Source: Abiotrophia sp. HMSC24B09 (GTDB taxonomy: Bacteria; Bacillota; Bacilli; Lactobacillales; Aerococcaceae). Taken from it: a DNA stretch of 51,473 bases. Positions 8,733 to 19,100 of this stretch are shown here, one piece after another. The stretch lies in assembly GCF_001815865.1 (NCBI RefSeq), contig NZ_KV822210.1, forward strand, positions 1-51,473, read 5' to 3'. The position numbers and the translations under genes were made by a program. The notes beneath the pieces were generated by a model. It ran no database searches, was not told where the DNA came from, and saw only the letters and a program-made list of their open reading frames with translations. Within the stretch, counting starts at the first letter, position 1. Each line of letters begins with the position of its first letter.

Positions 8733-9619
8733 GAGAATTCCGGCCAATTGCGACGCCGACCCGTACGGTTGAGATTATGCGTCGCTTCGATATTCAAATG
8801 AAAAAGAGTCTGGGTCAGAACTTTCTAATCGAGCCCCGGATGTTAGAGAAGATGATTGAAGCTGGCCAAGTCGATGCAGATACCACAGTCATCGAGATTG
8901 GCCCTGGCATCGGTGCCTTGACCCAATACCTAGCTCACCATGCTAAGCAAGTCTTGGCCTTCGAAATTGACCAGCGTTTTGTGGGCATCCTGCAGGAAAC
9001 CCTAGCAGACTGTGATAATGTCCAAGTGGTCCATCAAGATATCCTGTCTGTGGATTTCTCTAGCCCAGAATATGCCTGGCTACACGACCAGTCCCGACTA
9101 GTCGTGGTGGCAAATCTTCCTTATTATATAACCACGCCTATCATCATGCGCCTGATTGAGAGCAATCTGCCCTTCCAGTCGCTCGTGATGATGATGCAAA
9201 AGGAAGTCGCAGAGCGGATGACGGCGGCTGTGGGCACCAAGGCCTATGGTTCCCTGTCAGTGGCCATTCAATTGGATATGGAGAGCGAGATTGCCTTCAT
9301 TGTGCCTAAGAATGTCTTTATCCCTAAGCCAAATGTGGATTCTGCCGTGCTCAAGTTGACTCGCCGGCCAGCGCCCTTGGTCCAAGTCAACGATAAGGAA
9401 GCCTTTCAAGCCTTTGTCCAAGCGGGCTTCAAGCAACGCCGCAAGACCTTATGGAACAACCTTAAGTCGGCCTATGTGCCGGGCCTGCTCAGCGAAGAGG
9501 GCTTGCGTCAGGTCTTCGACCAGGCGGGCATTGAGCCTAATCGCCGAGCTGAGAGCCTCAGCCTTATGGATTTCGCTGACTTAGAGGCCGCCTTTGAGGC
9601 TCATAAGGCTAAAAATTAG
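8729..9619 (+). CDS. rsmA: 16S rRNA dimethyladenosine transferase (KsgA/RsmA)
   Basis: 296 residues, usual length. It dimethylates two adjacent adenosines in the 3' hairpin of 16S rRNA using S-adenosylmethionine, a late 30S assembly step. Seen: K-K-S-L-G-Q-N-F-L near the N-terminus, the SAM-binding E-I-G-P-G-I-G-A-L, and the catalytic N-L-P-Y (129-132). The C-terminal domain carries F-K-Q-R-R-K-T-L. The start ATG overlaps the rnmV stop, with GGAGGGA upstream. No convincing terminator follows; the next gene (veg) has its own promoter. Loss of this enzyme gives kasugamycin resistance in other bacteria. Confidence 0.96.
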   Translation: MREFRPIATPTRTVEIMRRFDIQMKKSLGQNFLIEPRMLEKMIEAGQVDADTTVIEIGPGIGALTQYLAHHAKQVLAFEIDQRFVGILQETLADCDNVQVVHQDILSVDFSSPEYAWLHDQSRLVVVANLPYYITTPIIMRLIESNLPFQSLVMMMQKEVAERMTAAVGTKAYGSLSVAIQLDMESEIAFIVPKNVFIPKPNVDSAVLKLTRRPAPLVQVNDKEAFQAFVQAGFKQRRKTLWNNLKSAYVPGLLSEEGLRQVFDQAGIEPNRRAESLSLMDFADLEAAFEAHKAKN

Positions 9620-9688
9620 CAAAAGGCGAACGTTGTCAGCTTTTTCAGGATAAGTTGCCGACCTTTCCTAGGTTAGTCTACCTAACTG

Positions 9689-9697
9689 TGTTATAAT
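9689..9697 (+). promoter_or_regulatory. veg promoter (extended -10)
   Basis: TGTTATAAT: TATAAT at 9692-9697 with a TGn extension. No good -35 lies at 16-18 bases upstream. Confidence 0.55.
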
Positions 9698-9718
9698 AGT
9701 AGGAAAGAGGTGAGGCTT

Positions 9719-9955
9719 ATGCCAAAAGAAATTGCCGAGATCAAATCCCTCATGGATCAAAATATTGGCGAAAAAGTAATTATCACCGTCCAACTCGGTC
9801 GTAACAAGAAGCGTACGCGCCGAGGCGTCCTGAAAGAAACCTATCGTTCTGTCTTCGTTGTTGATTTAGAGCAAGAGGCCAACACCTTAGCGTGTGTCTC
9901 CTATAGCTACTGCGATGTTCTGACCAAGGCCATCGACGTAGATTTTGCGGAATAG
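9719..9955 (+). CDS. veg: Veg family protein
   Basis: 78 residues from the ATG at 9719, chosen because AGAGGTG ends six bases upstream. It matches the small Veg protein of Bacillota (I-G-E-K-V, G-R-N-K-K-R-T-R-R-G-V-L, Y-R-S-V-F-V-V, V-S-Y-S-Y-x-D-V-L). In B. subtilis Veg is an abundant protein reported to stimulate biofilm gene expression; its biochemical activity is not established. It sits immediately after rsmA as in other Bacillota and is a single-gene transcript here, with its own -10 and a strong terminator. Confidence 0.9.
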   Translation: MPKEIAEIKSLMDQNIGEKVIITVQLGRNKKRTRRGVLKETYRSVFVVDLEQEANTLACVSYSYCDVLTKAIDVDFAE

Positions 9956-9968
9956 CCATTATTATTTT

Positions 9969-10004
9969 TAGCCAAGTGCCCCTGAGAGGGCCTTGGCTAT
10001 TTTT
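9969..10004 (+). terminator. veg terminator
   Basis: TAGCCAAG / CTTGGCTA outer stem with a GC-rich inner stem around GAG, then a T-rich tail (TTTTT). Confidence 0.85.
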
Positions 10005-10027
10005 GTGTCCAAAAGGCCAAAAAATCA

Positions 10028-10063
10028 GTCGAAACATCACCTAAAAGGTGAAGTTTTATCGAC
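10028..10063. repeat. Inverted repeat between veg and the S10 promoter
   Basis: GTCGAAAC (10028-10035) and CACCT (10038-10042) pair with AGGTG (10046-10050) and GTTT-TAT-CGAC (10053-10063), leaving a small bulge. It lies about 80 bases upstream of the S10 -35. It may be an upstream operator or a second terminator; no T-run follows directly. Confidence 0.35.
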
Positions 10064-10140
10064 CGGGTAACAGAGAAATCGTCATCATCCGACATGAAAA
10101 CGAAAACATACAAAAAGCCCAAAAAAACTTGAGAAAAGCC

Positions 10141-10169
10141 TTGATTTACAAGTATTCCTACGCTATAAT
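10141..10169 (+). promoter_or_regulatory. Main promoter of the S10-spc-alpha operon
   Basis: -35 TTGATT (10141-10146), 17-base spacer, -10 TATAAT (10164-10169). No other comparably good promoter was seen inside the ribosomal gene block, where gaps are 2-70 bases. Confidence 0.8.
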
Positions 10170-10175
10170 AATGAT

Positions 10176-10337
10176 TGTGCCTTAATGGGTACCAGTGTGC
10201 CCATCGCAGGACATGCCCCCTCTTAGAGGTGGGGAAGACAGCTATGAAGCGAGAGGTTGCGACACACCCGGACGCTTTGCCACGGGCGGGTGAGGTTGGA
10301 AATTCTTGTGGAGCAAGTCATTTTATCAAAATTGACG
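10176..10337 (+). promoter_or_regulatory. Structured 5' leader of the S10 operon (putative ribosomal-protein autoregulatory leader)
   Basis: About 160 untranslated bases between the -10 and the rpsJ ribosome site fold into several local hairpins: ATGGG / CCCAT near 10184-10205, CCCC..CTC / GAG..GGGG (10216-10235), CACCCG / CGGGTG (10265-10292) and CTTG / CAAG (10304-10316). In other bacteria S10 leaders bind L4 and shut down the operon when ribosomal protein is in excess. That role here is inferred from position and structure; no covariance model was run. Confidence 0.6.
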
Positions 10338-10352
10338 AAGGAGGAAATCTAA

Positions 10353-10661
10353 ATGGCAAACAAAAAAATTCGGATTCGCTTGAAGGCTTACGAGCATCGT
10401 GCATTGGATTTAGCAGCAAGCAAAATCGTAGAATCAGCACAAAGAACAGGAGCGAAGACAGCGGGGCCAATCCCATTGCCAACTGAGCGTTCTTTATATA
10501 CCGTGATTCGTGCGACTCACAAATACAAAGACTCTCGCGAACAATTCGAAATGCGTACACACAAACGTTTAATCGACATCTTAGAACCAACTAACAAAAC
10601 AGTTGATGCTTTGATGAAATTAGACTTACCTAGCGGTGTAGACGTAGAAATCAAATTATAA
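10353..10661 (+). CDS. rpsJ: 30S ribosomal protein S10
   Basis: 102 residues, full length. S10 is part of the 30S head and also, as NusE, joins the transcription antitermination complex. Seen: the [11 protein letters not shown]-terminus, G-P-I-P-L-P-T, and the [10 protein letters not shown] segment. It is the first gene of the operon, with AAGGAGG eight bases before the ATG. The ordering rpsJ-rplC-rplD-rplW-rplB is the universal S10 operon order. Confidence 0.98.
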   Translation: MANKKIRIRLKAYEHRALDLAASKIVESAQRTGAKTAGPIPLPTERSLYTVIRATHKYKDSREQFEMRTHKRLIDILEPTNKTVDALMKLDLPSGVDVEIKL

Positions 10662-10685
10662 TTTTAGAAAAATGGAGGTGTACTC

Positions 10686-11321
10686 ATGACCAAAGGAATC
10701 TTAGGTAAAAAAGTAGGGATGACTCAATTCTTCACTGAGAACGGTGAATTGGTACCTGTAACTGTTATCGAAGCTACTCCAAACGTGGTATTACAAGTTA
10801 AAACCATGGAAAACGATGGCTACGAAGCGGTTCAATTAGGTTTCCAAGACTTGCGTGAAGTATTGTCAAACAAACCTGCTAAAGGTCATGTAGCAAAAGC
10901 AAATGCTACTCCTAAGCGCTTCATTCGCGAGTTCCGCGAAGTTGAGCTTGGAGAATATCAAGTAGGACAAGAAATCACAGTGGAAACTTTCGCAGCTGGC
11001 GACATCGTCGATGTGACGGGTACATCCAAGGGTAAAGGATTCCAAGGTGCGATCAAGCGTCATGGCCAATCACGTGGTCCAATGGCTCACGGTTCTCGTT
11101 ACCACCGTCGTCCAGGTTCGATGGGTGGGGCTTCGTTCCCATCACGCGTCTTCAAGGGTAAAGGCCTTCCAGGTCAAACCGGTGGCGAACGCGTAACCAT
11201 CCAAAACTTGGAAGTTGTAGCGGTTGACGTAGAAAACAACGTAATCTTGATTAAGGGTAATGTCCCAGGTGCCAAGAAATCACTCGTTGAAATCAAACAA
11301 GCAATTAAAACAGTTAAATAA
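10686..11321 (+). CDS. rplC: 50S ribosomal protein L3
   Basis: 211 residues. L3 is an early 50S assembly protein whose extended loop approaches the peptidyl transferase centre. It starts [14 protein letters not shown] and carries the basic loop [10 protein letters not shown] and R-G-P-M-x-H-G-S, where substitutions in other species affect tiamulin and linezolid susceptibility. TGGAGGTG precedes the ATG; rplD follows after 23 bases. Confidence 0.98.
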   Translation: MTKGILGKKVGMTQFFTENGELVPVTVIEATPNVVLQVKTMENDGYEAVQLGFQDLREVLSNKPAKGHVAKANATPKRFIREFREVELGEYQVGQEITVETFAAGDIVDVTGTSKGKGFQGAIKRHGQSRGPMAHGSRYHRRPGSMGGASFPSRVFKGKGLPGQTGGERVTIQNLEVVAVDVENNVILIKGNVPGAKKSLVEIKQAIKTVK

Positions 11322-11344
11322 TTCGAGGAAGGAGGAACGAGTAA

Positions 11345-11968
11345 ATGACAAAAGTAAGTTTATTTAAACAAGACGGTTCACAAATCGGCGAAATCGAATT
11401 GAATGCAGCTGTATTTGGGGTTGAACCTAACGAAGACGTAATCTTCGACGCAGTAATCATGCAACGTGCATCTTTACGTCAAGGGACTCACGCGGTGAAG
11501 AACCGTTCCGCTGTACGCGGTGGTGGCCGTAAGCCATGGAGACAAAAAGGGACTGGCCGTGCACGTCAAGGTTCTATCCGTTCACCACAATGGGTTGGTG
11601 GGGGTACCGTATTTGGTCCAACACCTCGTTCATACAGTTATAAATTACCAAAGAAAGTACGCCGCTTAGCGTTACAATCTGTATTATCTCAGAAAGTATT
11701 AGAAGGCAAGTTAGTAGTTGTTGATGAACTCAGCTTTGCAGCTCCATCAACTAAGGAATTCAAGTCAGTATTGAACAACCTTAAAGTAGATGCGAAAACT
11801 CTCTTAGTATTAGAAGGGACTAACGCCAACGCTTACTTCTCAGCACGTAACTTAGCTAACGTGAAAGTGATCGACGAAGGCAACGTGAACGTATTAGACG
11901 TTGTAAACTACGACACACTTGTCATCACTAAAGCAGCACTTTCAACCGTAGAGGAGGCTTTAGCATAA
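11345..11968 (+). CDS. rplD: 50S ribosomal protein L4
   Basis: 207 residues. L4 lines the exit tunnel through its long loop ([20 protein letters not shown]), the region altered in some macrolide-resistant strains; it looks wild type here. In several bacteria L4 also represses this operon through its leader. Its TAA stop shares its last base with the rplW ATG (TAATG), so the two are translationally coupled. Confidence 0.98.
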   Translation: MTKVSLFKQDGSQIGEIELNAAVFGVEPNEDVIFDAVIMQRASLRQGTHAVKNRSAVRGGGRKPWRQKGTGRARQGSIRSPQWVGGGTVFGPTPRSYSYKLPKKVRRLALQSVLSQKVLEGKLVVVDELSFAAPSTKEFKSVLNNLKVDAKTLLVLEGTNANAYFSARNLANVKVIDEGNVNVLDVVNYDTLVITKAALSTVEEALA

Positions 11969-12264
11969 TGCAATTATCAGAAGTAGTATTACGCCCAGTC
12001 ATCACTGAACAATCAGTTGCTGGTTTAGACGAGAAAAAATACACGTTCGAAGTAGACCGTCGTGCTAACAAAACTCACATCAAACAAGCGGTTGAAGCAA
12101 TGTTTGAAGGGGTTAAAGTTAAGAAAGTTAACACGATCAACGTTGACGGCAAAGCAAAACGCATGGGCCGTTACGCTGGTTTCACTCGTAAGTACAAGAA
12201 AGCAGTCGTAACCTTGACTGCTGAATCAAAAGACATCGAATTATTCGCTAACGAAGCTGAATAA
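11968..12264 (+). CDS. rplW: 50S ribosomal protein L23
   Basis: 98 residues. L23 lies at the tunnel exit and is the docking site for trigger factor and SRP. It contains the conserved R-P-V-I-T-E-Q-S start and the Y-T-F-E-V-D-x-R-A-N-K core. Translation starts one base inside the rplD stop codon. Confidence 0.97.
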   Translation: MQLSEVVLRPVITEQSVAGLDEKKYTFEVDRRANKTHIKQAVEAMFEGVKVKKVNTINVDGKAKRMGRYAGFTRKYKKAVVTLTAESKDIELFANEAE

Positions 12265-12299
12265 TCACCTAGAAAATGAGTAAGTAGGAGGGAATAAGA

Positions 12300-13130
12300 G
12301 TGGCGATTAAAAAGTACAAACCAACCTCTAACGGTCGTCGTAACATGACTGGTTATGATTTCAGCGAAATCACTGCATCAAAACCAGAGAAGACATTGTT
12401 ATCTTCACAAAAACAAAAAGCCGGCCGTAACAACCAAGGTAAAATCACTGTTCGTCATCAAGGTGGCGGTAACAAACGCGCTTACCGTATCATCGATTTC
12501 AAACGTAACAAAGACAACGTAGTAGGGACTATCGCAACCATCGAGTACGATCCAAACCGTACCGCTAACATCGCGTTGGTACACTACGAAGACGGGATCA
12601 AGACTTACATCTTGGCACCAAAAGGCTTGAAAGTAGGCCAAAAAATTGAATCTGGTGAACATGCCGACATCCAAATCGGGAATGCATTGCCATTAGCAAA
12701 CATCCCTGAAGGTACTGTGATCCACAACATCGAATTAAAACCAGGTAAAGGCGGTCAATTAATCCGTTCTGCTGGTACTAGCGCTCAAGTATTGGGTCAC
12801 GAAGGTAAATACACTTTAGTTCGTTTGAACTCTGGTGAAGTTCGTATGATCTTATCAACTTGCCGTGCAACTATCGGGGTTGTTGGTAACGAACAACACG
12901 AATTAGTAAACATCGGTAAAGCCGGTCGTGCACGTTGGATGAGCAAACGTCCTGAAGTTCGTGGTTCCGTAATGAACCCTAACGATCACCCACACGGTGG
13001 TGGTGAAGGTCGTGCACCAATCGGGCGTAAATCTCCGATGTCTCCATGGGGTAAACCAACACTTGGTAAGAAAACCCGCTCTAAGAAAGCTAAATCTAGC
13101 AAGTTAATCATCCGCGGCCGTAAGAAATAA
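12300..13130 (+). CDS. rplB: 50S ribosomal protein L2
   Basis: 276 residues, full length. L2 supports subunit association and the peptidyl transferase centre. The [13 protein letters not shown] motif near the C-terminus includes the conserved histidine. The start codon is GTG at 12300 behind a GGAGGG site. The C-terminus is strongly basic ([16 protein letters not shown]). Confidence 0.98.
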   Translation: MAIKKYKPTSNGRRNMTGYDFSEITASKPEKTLLSSQKQKAGRNNQGKITVRHQGGGNKRAYRIIDFKRNKDNVVGTIATIEYDPNRTANIALVHYEDGIKTYILAPKGLKVGQKIESGEHADIQIGNALPLANIPEGTVIHNIELKPGKGGQLIRSAGTSAQVLGHEGKYTLVRLNSGEVRMILSTCRATIGVVGNEQHELVNIGKAGRARWMSKRPEVRGSVMNPNDHPHGGGEGRAPIGRKSPMSPWGKPTLGKKTRSKKAKSSKLIIRGRKK

Positions 13131-13168
13131 TAGGCGCCGGTAACAAATAATCGAAGGGAGGCTTCATT

Positions 13169-13450
13169 GTGAGTCGTAGTTTGAAAAAAGGACCTTTCTG
13201 TGATGCGCACTTAATGAAAAAAGTGGAAGAGCAAGCAGAAAGCACAAAGAAACAAGTTATTAAAACCTGGTCACGTCGTTCAACCATCTTCCCTAACTTC
13301 ATTGGTTTAACCATTGCCGTTTATGATGGCCGCAAGCACGTGCCTGTATATGTTCAAGAAGATATGGTAGGTCACAAATTAGGTGAATTCGTACCAACTC
13401 GTACTTATAAAGGTCACGCAGCTGACGACAAGAAATCTAAGAAACGCTAA
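13169..13450 (+). CDS. rpsS: 30S ribosomal protein S19
   Basis: 93 residues. S19 pairs with S13 in the 30S head near the A-site finger. Conserved [16 protein letters not shown]-x-P and G-H-K-L-G-E-F-x-P-T-R-T are present. It has a GTG start with GGGAGG upstream. Confidence 0.97.
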   Translation: MSRSLKKGPFCDAHLMKKVEEQAESTKKQVIKTWSRRSTIFPNFIGLTIAVYDGRKHVPVYVQEDMVGHKLGEFVPTRTYKGHAADDKKSKKR

Positions 13451-13469
13451 TTTATAGGAGGAAAACAAG

Positions 13470-13826
13470 ATGTCTAACCAAGTTACATCTGCAAAAGCAG
13501 TTGCAAGAACAGTTCGCATTGCGCCTCGTAAAGTTCGCTTAGTCTTAGATCTTATCCGAGGTAAAAAAGTTGGCGAAGCAATTGCCATCTTAAAATTCAC
13601 ACCTAAAGCAGGTGCCCCAATCGTTGAGAAAGTGTTGATGTCTGCTATCGCTAACGCGGACCACAACTACGATCTTGACTTGGAAAACTTATACGTGAGT
13701 GAAGCATTCGCTAACGAAGGCCCAACCATGAAACGGTTCCGCCCACGTGCGAAAGGTTCAGCTTCCCCAATCAACAAACGTACAAGCCACATCACTGTTG
13801 TGGTATCTGAGAAAGAGGAGGCTTAA
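13470..13826 (+). CDS. rplV: 50S ribosomal protein L22
   Basis: 118 residues. Its beta-hairpin lines the exit tunnel. The hairpin segment [20 protein letters not shown] is intact, with none of the duplications or deletions known from macrolide-resistant strains. AGGAGG precedes the ATG; rpsC starts three bases after its stop. Confidence 0.97.
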   Translation: MSNQVTSAKAVARTVRIAPRKVRLVLDLIRGKKVGEAIAILKFTPKAGAPIVEKVLMSAIANADHNYDLDLENLYVSEAFANEGPTMKRFRPRAKGSASPINKRTSHITVVVSEKEEA

Positions 13827-13829
13827 TCA

Positions 13830-14486
13830 ATGGGTCAAAAAGTACATCCAATTGGTATGCGTGTCGGCGTCATCCGCGACTGGGACGCTAAATGGTATGC
13901 AGACAAGAACTTTGCTGAATACTTACACGAAGATTTAGCTATCCGCAAATTCTTATACAAGAAATTAAAAGAAGCATCAGTTTCTAACATCCAAATCGAA
14001 CGTGCTGCTAACCGTGTGATTGTATCTGTTCACACTGCTAAGCCAGGTATGGTCATCGGTAAAGGTGGTTCCGAAATCGATGCAGTCCGTGCGGAATTAA
14101 GCAAATTAACCGGCAAGAAAGTCTTTATCAACGTTGTAGAAATCAAAGAACCAAGCTTAGACGCTAAATTGGTTGCTGAAGATATCGCACGTCAATTAGA
14201 AAACCGTGTGGCTTTCCGCCGTGCTCAAAAGCAAGCTATCCAACGTACTATGAAAGCTGGCGCTCAAGGGATTAAAACCATGGTATCTGGCCGTTTGAAC
14301 GGTGCTGATATTGCGCGTAGCGAAGCATACTCTGAAGGTACTGTGCCACTCCATACCTTACGTAGCGATATCGACTACGCATGGGAAGAAGCGGACACTA
14401 CTTACGGTAAGTTAGGAGTTAAAGTTTGGATCTGCCGTGGCCAAGTATTGCCACAAAAGAAAAACTCTGAGAAAGGAGGGAACTAA
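13830..14486 (+). CDS. rpsC: 30S ribosomal protein S3
   Basis: 218 residues. It has an N-terminal KH domain with the G-K-G-G loop (V-I-G-K-G-G-S-E-I) and a C-terminal S3 domain ([12 protein letters not shown]). S3 lines the mRNA entry channel and contributes to the ribosome's helicase activity. The ribosome site AGAGGAGG lies at the end of rplV. Confidence 0.98.
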   Translation: MGQKVHPIGMRVGVIRDWDAKWYADKNFAEYLHEDLAIRKFLYKKLKEASVSNIQIERAANRVIVSVHTAKPGMVIGKGGSEIDAVRAELSKLTGKKVFINVVEIKEPSLDAKLVAEDIARQLENRVAFRRAQKQAIQRTMKAGAQGIKTMVSGRLNGADIARSEAYSEGTVPLHTLRSDIDYAWEEADTTYGKLGVKVWICRGQVLPQKKNSEKGGN

Positions 14487-14489
14487 TCA

Positions 14490-14924
14490 ATGTTAGTACC
14501 AAAACGTGTAAAACACCGTCGTGAATTCCGTGGTAAAATGCGCGGAGAAGCTAAAGGTGGTAAACAAGTTGATTTCGGTGAATACGGCTTACGAGCTACT
14601 GAATCTCACTGGATCACAAACCGTCAAATCGAAGCAGCCCGTATTGCGATGACTCGTTATATGAAACGTGGTGGGAAAGTATGGATTAAAATCTTCCCTC
14701 ACAAATCATATACTGCAAAAGCTATCGGGGTTCGTATGGGTTCTGGTAAAGGGGCACCTGAAGGTTGGGTAGCACCAGTTAAGCGTGGCAAGATTATGTT
14801 TGAAGTAGCGGGTGTATCTGAAGAAATCGCACGTGAAGCATTACGTTTAGCATCGCATAAACTACCAGTTAAGACCAAGTTCGTAAAACGTGAAGAATAT
14901 GGTGGTGAATCGAATGAAAACTAA
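14490..14924 (+). CDS. rplP: 50S ribosomal protein L16
   Basis: 144 residues, usual length. L16 organises the A-site tRNA elbow region. Conserved segments: [14 protein letters not shown]-x-I-F-P, R-M-G-S-G-K-G. Its 3' end overlaps the start of rpmC by 11 bases. Confidence 0.97.
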   Translation: MLVPKRVKHRREFRGKMRGEAKGGKQVDFGEYGLRATESHWITNRQIEAARIAMTRYMKRGGKVWIKIFPHKSYTAKAIGVRMGSGKGAPEGWVAPVKRGKIMFEVAGVSEEIAREALRLASHKLPVKTKFVKREEYGGESNEN

Positions 14925-15120
14925 TGAATTTAAAGCGTTAATCAAAGGGTTATCCACTGCTGAGTTGCTTGAACGTGAAGCTGAGTTGAAGAAAGAACTC
15001 TTCAACCTTCGATTCCAATTAGCAACAGGACAATTAGAAGATACAGCACGTTTACGCACTGTACGTAAATCTATCGCACGTATCAAAACTGCTTTACGCG
15101 AGCAAGAATTGTCTAAATAA
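14914..15120 (+). CDS. rpmC: 50S ribosomal protein L29
   Basis: 68 residues from the ATG at 14914 (M-K-T-N-E-F). The in-frame extension upstream is inside rplP and is not needed. This two-helix protein sits beside L23 at the tunnel exit; the L-F-N-L-R-F-Q-x-A-T-G-Q-L signature is present. The start overlaps rplP, suggesting coupled translation; a purine-rich GGTGGTGA lies upstream. Confidence 0.96.
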   Translation: MKTNEFKALIKGLSTAELLEREAELKKELFNLRFQLATGQLEDTARLRTVRKSIARIKTALREQELSK

Positions 15121-15143
15121 ACCAGCAAAGGAGGCTAACATCA

Positions 15144-15410
15144 ATGACGACAGAACGCAACCAACGTAAAGTTTACCAAGGTCGTGTCGTGAGCGACAAA
15201 ATGGACAAAACCATCACGGTTTTAGTCGAAACTCGTAAGACTCACCCTAAATACGGTAAACGCGTTAAATATTCTAAGAAATATAAAGCACATGATGAAG
15301 AAAACCGTGCAAAAGAAGGCGACATCGTGCGCATTATGGAAACTCGTCCATTATCAGCTACGAAACGCTTCCGTTTATTAGAGATTGTTGAAGAAGCAGT
15401 CATTATCTAA
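15144..15410 (+). CDS. rpsQ: 30S ribosomal protein S17
   Basis: 88 residues. Small OB-fold protein binding 16S rRNA helices 7 and 11 early in assembly. The [17 protein letters not shown]-terminus and [11 protein letters not shown] are typical. AAAGGAGG precedes the ATG. Confidence 0.97.
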   Translation: MTTERNQRKVYQGRVVSDKMDKTITVLVETRKTHPKYGKRVKYSKKYKAHDEENRAKEGDIVRIMETRPLSATKRFRLLEIVEEAVII

Positions 15411-15414
15411 TTAA

Positions 15415-15813
<399 letters not shown>

Positions 15814-15841
15814 GAAATATTAACGAAGGAGGAAACTATTC

Positions 15842-16144
15842 ATGCGTATCAAAACAGGCGATACAGTTAAAGTAATTACAGGTAAAGATAAAGGTAAAAC
15901 AGGGACTGTTTTACGTACTTTACCAAAAGAAGACCGCGTAGTCGTAGAAGGCTTGAACATTGCCAAAAAGCACGTTAAACCTTCTCAAGCAGGTCAAGGC
16001 GGGATCGAAGAATTCCCAGCACCAATCCACGTGTCTAACGTTAAACTCGTTGATCCTAAATCAGGGGAAGCAACACGTGTGGGTTATCGTTTCGAAGACG
16101 GCAAGAAAGTCCGTTTCGCGAAGAAATCTAACGAAACCATCTAA
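15842..16144 (+). CDS. rplX: 50S ribosomal protein L24
   Basis: 100 residues. A KOW motif is at the N-terminus (G-D-T-V-K-V-I-x-G-K-D-K-G-K). L24 is an assembly initiator for the 50S subunit and sits at the tunnel exit. It ends V-R-F-A-K-K-S as in other Bacillota. Confidence 0.97.
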   Translation: MRIKTGDTVKVITGKDKGKTGTVLRTLPKEDRVVVEGLNIAKKHVKPSQAGQGGIEEFPAPIHVSNVKLVDPKSGEATRVGYRFEDGKKVRFAKKSNETI

Positions 16145-16172
16145 TCAATAGCGAGAGGAGGATTAACACTAC

Positions 16173-16715
16173 ATGGAAAATCGTTTAAAAGCTAAATACT
16201 CAAACGAAGTAACTAAAAAATTGATCGAGCAATTCAACTACACTTCTGTAATGCAAGTACCTAAAGTTGAAAAGATCGTCATCAACATGGGTGTGGGTGA
16301 CGCAGTAGCTAACGCTAAGAACTTAGAAAAAGCTGTTGACGAACTCACTTTATTATCTGGTCAAAAGCCAGTGATTACCAAAGCTAAGAAATCCATCGCG
16401 GGCTTCCGTCTCCGTGAAGGTATGCCAATCGGGTGTAAAGTGACCCTACGTGGTGCGCGTATGTACGACTTCTTAGACAAGTTAGTCACTGTATCTTTAC
16501 CGCGTGTTCGTGACTTCCACGGTGTCAGCAACAAAGCCTTCGATGGCCGCGGGAACTACACCTTAGGGATCAAAGAACAACTTATCTTCCCTGAAGTGAA
16601 CTATGATAACGTTGATAAAGTCCGCGGGATGGACATCGTTATCGTAACAACTGCGAAATCTGACGAAGAGGCACATGCTTTACTTAAAGAATTAGGCATG
16701 CCTTTCCAAAAATAA
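16173..16715 (+). CDS. rplE: 50S ribosomal protein L5
   Basis: 180 residues. L5 binds 5S rRNA in the central protuberance and contacts the P-site t[22 protein letters not shown] and G-M-D-I-V-I-V-T-T are family hallmarks. GAGGAGG lies 12 bases before the ATG. Confidence 0.98.
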   Translation: MENRLKAKYSNEVTKKLIEQFNYTSVMQVPKVEKIVINMGVGDAVANAKNLEKAVDELTLLSGQKPVITKAKKSIAGFRLREGMPIGCKVTLRGARMYDFLDKLVTVSLPRVRDFHGVSNKAFDGRGNYTLGIKEQLIFPEVNYDNVDKVRGMDIVIVTTAKSDEEAHALLKELGMPFQK

Positions 16716-16732
16716 GACAAGGAGGCGAATGA

Positions 16733-16921
<189 letters not shown>

Positions 16922-16953
16922 TCCATACTGAACAAAGAGGAGGTAAATACAAC

Positions 16954-17352
16954 ATGGTTATGACAGATCCAATTGCTGATTTCTTAACTCGTATCCGTAA
17001 CGCTAACAGCGTAGGACACAAGACTGTATCAGCACCATCTTCAAAAATCAAAGTAGCGATTGCTGAAATCTTGAAACAAGAAGGTTTCATCAAAAACTAT
17101 GAAGTCGCAGAAGACGACAAACAAGGTGAAATCACCATCTTCTTGAAGTACGGCCGTAACAACGAAAAAGTTATCACTGGCATCAAGCGTATTTCAAAAC
17201 CTGGTTTGCGTATCTACACCAAATCAGAAGACCTACCTAAGGTATTAAACGGCTTAGGGATCGCCATCATCTCAACTTCTAACGGTGTTGTGACTGACAA
17301 ACAAGCTCGTCAAGCTGGTGTCGGTGGCGAAGTATTAGCTTACGTTTGGTAA
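16954..17352 (+). CDS. rpsH: 30S ribosomal protein S8
   Basis: 132 residues from the ATG at 16954 (M-V-M-T-D-P-I-A-D), the length found in B. subtilis; an open upstream extension runs back into rpsN and is ignored. S8 binds the central domain of 16S rRNA and, in E. coli, represses the spc operon. AGAGGAGGT precedes the start. The C-terminal S-T-S-x-G-V-x-T-D-x-x-A signature is present. Confidence 0.97.
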   Translation: MVMTDPIADFLTRIRNANSVGHKTVSAPSSKIKVAIAEILKQEGFIKNYEVAEDDKQGEITIFLKYGRNNEKVITGIKRISKPGLRIYTKSEDLPKVLNGLGIAIISTSNGVVTDKQARQAGVGGEVLAYVW

Positions 17353-17407
17353 TCTAATCTACTCATAATTAAGATAACTAGAAATAAGAAAGAGGAGGTG
17401 CAGCCCT

Positions 17408-17944
17408 GTGAGTCGTATCGGTAAAAAACCAGTCGTGATTCCAGCAGGCGTAACCGTCGAAGTAAAAGGTCATACAGTGACTGTAAAAGGCCCTAAAGGT
17501 ACTTTGACACGTGAATTCCACCCAAACATTGCGTTGGAAGTTCAAGAGAATGAAGTAGTCTTCACTCGTCCAAATGATTCAAAAGAAAACCGTTCATTAC
17601 ACGGGACTATGCGTTCTGTCTTCAGCAACATGGTTGAAGGTGTAGCGAATGGCTTCAAGAAAGAATTAGACCTTATCGGGGTCGGTTACCGTGCTCAAAA
17701 ACAAGGTAACAAATTAGTATTGAACGTGGGTCTTTCTCACCCAGTTGAATTCGAACCACTTGAAGGTGCTAACTTTGAAGTTCCTTCTAACACTAAGATT
17801 ATCGTAGAAGGTTACGATAAAGAGAAAGTCGGCGCATTAGCAGCCAACATCCGTGGCGTACGTCCACCAGAACCATATAAAGGTAAAGGGATTCGTTACA
17901 CTGACGAATATGTACGTCGTAAAGAAGGTAAGACTGGTAAGTAA
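17408..17944 (+). CDS. rplF: 50S ribosomal protein L6
   Basis: 178 residues, two repeated alpha/beta domains. L6 sits near the sarcin-ricin loop. S-R-I-G-K-K-P at the start and [11 protein letters not shown] near the end are diagnostic. The start codon is GTG behind AGAGGAGGTG. Confidence 0.98.
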   Translation: MSRIGKKPVVIPAGVTVEVKGHTVTVKGPKGTLTREFHPNIALEVQENEVVFTRPNDSKENRSLHGTMRSVFSNMVEGVANGFKKELDLIGVGYRAQKQGNKLVLNVGLSHPVEFEPLEGANFEVPSNTKIIVEGYDKEKVGALAANIRGVRPPEPYKGKGIRYTDEYVRRKEGKTGK

Positions 17945-17995
17945 TAGACCGGTCCTGATCTTCTCCTATAACTTAAACTTAAAGAGGTGAAAATT

Positions 17996-18349
17996 GTGAT
18001 TACAAAACCAGATAAAAACAAAGTACGTCGTAAAAGACATGCTCGCGTAAGAAACAAAATCTCTGGTACTGCTGAGTGCCCACGCTTGAACGTGTTCCGT
18101 TCCAACACGCACATCTACGCTCAATTAATTGATGACGTAGCGGGTGTGACGCTTGCAAGTGCCTCTAGTAATGACAAATCAGTAACAGGGACCAAAGTTG
18201 AACAAGCTTCAGCTGTAGGTAAATTAGTTGCTGAACGTGCGGTAGCAAAAGGCTTCAAGAAAGTTGTCTTCGACCGCGGTGGGTACCTATATCACGGTCG
18301 TGTGAAAGCTTTGGCTGAAGCAGCTCGTGAAAACGGCCTAGAATTTTAA
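17996..18349 (+). CDS. rplR: 50S ribosomal protein L18
   Basis: 117 residues from the GTG at 17996 (V-I-T-K-P-D-K-N), chosen to match the family N-terminus and the AAAGAGGTGA site; the GTG at 17987 lies inside that ribosome site. L18 binds 5S rRNA together with L5. [14 protein letters not shown] and F-D-R-G-G-Y-x-Y-H-G-R-V are conserved. Confidence 0.96.
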   Translation: MITKPDKNKVRRKRHARVRNKISGTAECPRLNVFRSNTHIYAQLIDDVAGVTLASASSNDKSVTGTKVEQASAVGKLVAERAVAKGFKKVVFDRGGYLYHGRVKALAEAARENGLEF

Positions 18350-18369
18350 TAGAAGGAGGACACTAGTTC

Positions 18370-18873
18370 ATGGTTCACATCAATCCAAATACCTTGGAAA
18401 ACATCGAAGAACGCGTTGTGACGATTAACCGTGTTACCAAAGTTGTTAAGGGTGGACGTCGTCTACGTTTCTCAGCTTTAGTAGTTGTCGGTGACAAGAA
18501 CGGTCACGTTGGCTTTGGTACTGGTAAAGCTCAAGAAGTTCCAGAAGCAATCCGTAAAGCTATCGAAGATGCGAAGAAAAACTTAATCGAAGTACCATTG
18601 ACCGGAACCACAATTCCTCACGAAGCAATTGGCGAATTCTGTGGTGGTCGTGTCTTAATCAAACCAGCACCAGCCGGTTCTGGGGTTGCAGCAGGTGGTC
18701 CTGTTCGTGCCGTAATGGAATTAGCAGGGGTAGCTGACGTAACAAGTAAGTCTCTTGGTTCTAACACACCAATCAACATGGTGCGTGCGACTGTAGAAGG
18801 CTTGAAACAATTGAAAGTAGCTGAAGAAGTTGCTGCTTTACGTGGCAAATCAGTCGAAGAAATTTTAGGCTAA
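18370..18873 (+). CDS. rpsE: 30S ribosomal protein S5
   Basis: 167 residues. It has a double-stranded RNA-binding N-domain and a C-terminal S5 fold; substitutions in the V-K-G-G-R-R-x-R-F-S loop give spectinomycin resistance in other species, and the loop looks ordinary here. F-G-T-G-K-A-x-E-V-P is present. GAAGGAGG precedes the ATG. Confidence 0.98.
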   Translation: MVHINPNTLENIEERVVTINRVTKVVKGGRRLRFSALVVVGDKNGHVGFGTGKAQEVPEAIRKAIEDAKKNLIEVPLTGTTIPHEAIGEFCGGRVLIKPAPAGSGVAAGGPVRAVMELAGVADVTSKSLGSNTPINMVRATVEGLKQLKVAEEVAALRGKSVEEILG

Positions 18874-18886
18874 GGAGGACAATCAA

Positions 18887-19066
18887 ATGGCGAACTTACA
18901 AATCCAATTGAAACGCAGCTTGATCGGTCGTCCTAAAAATCAAATCCAAACTGCTAAGGCGTTAGGTTTAACTAAGACTTACAAGACCGTTGTTAAACCA
19001 GACAACGAAGCGGTTCGTGGGATGATCAATACGATCAGTCACTTAGTTGAAGTAAAAGAAGCATAA
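18887..19066 (+). CDS. rpmD: 50S ribosomal protein L30
   Basis: 59 residues, in the rpsE-rplO gap. The small single-domain protein starts [14 protein letters not shown] and contains T-A-K-A-L-G-L and G-M-I-N-x-I-x-H-L-V, typical of L30. TAAGGAGG overlaps the rpsE stop codon and is spaced eight bases from the ATG. Confidence 0.95.
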   Translation: MANLQIQLKRSLIGRPKNQIQTAKALGLTKTYKTVVKPDNEAVRGMINTISHLVEVKEA

Positions 19067-19100
19067 AAATTAGAGACTAATACAAGGAGGTGCCACAGGA

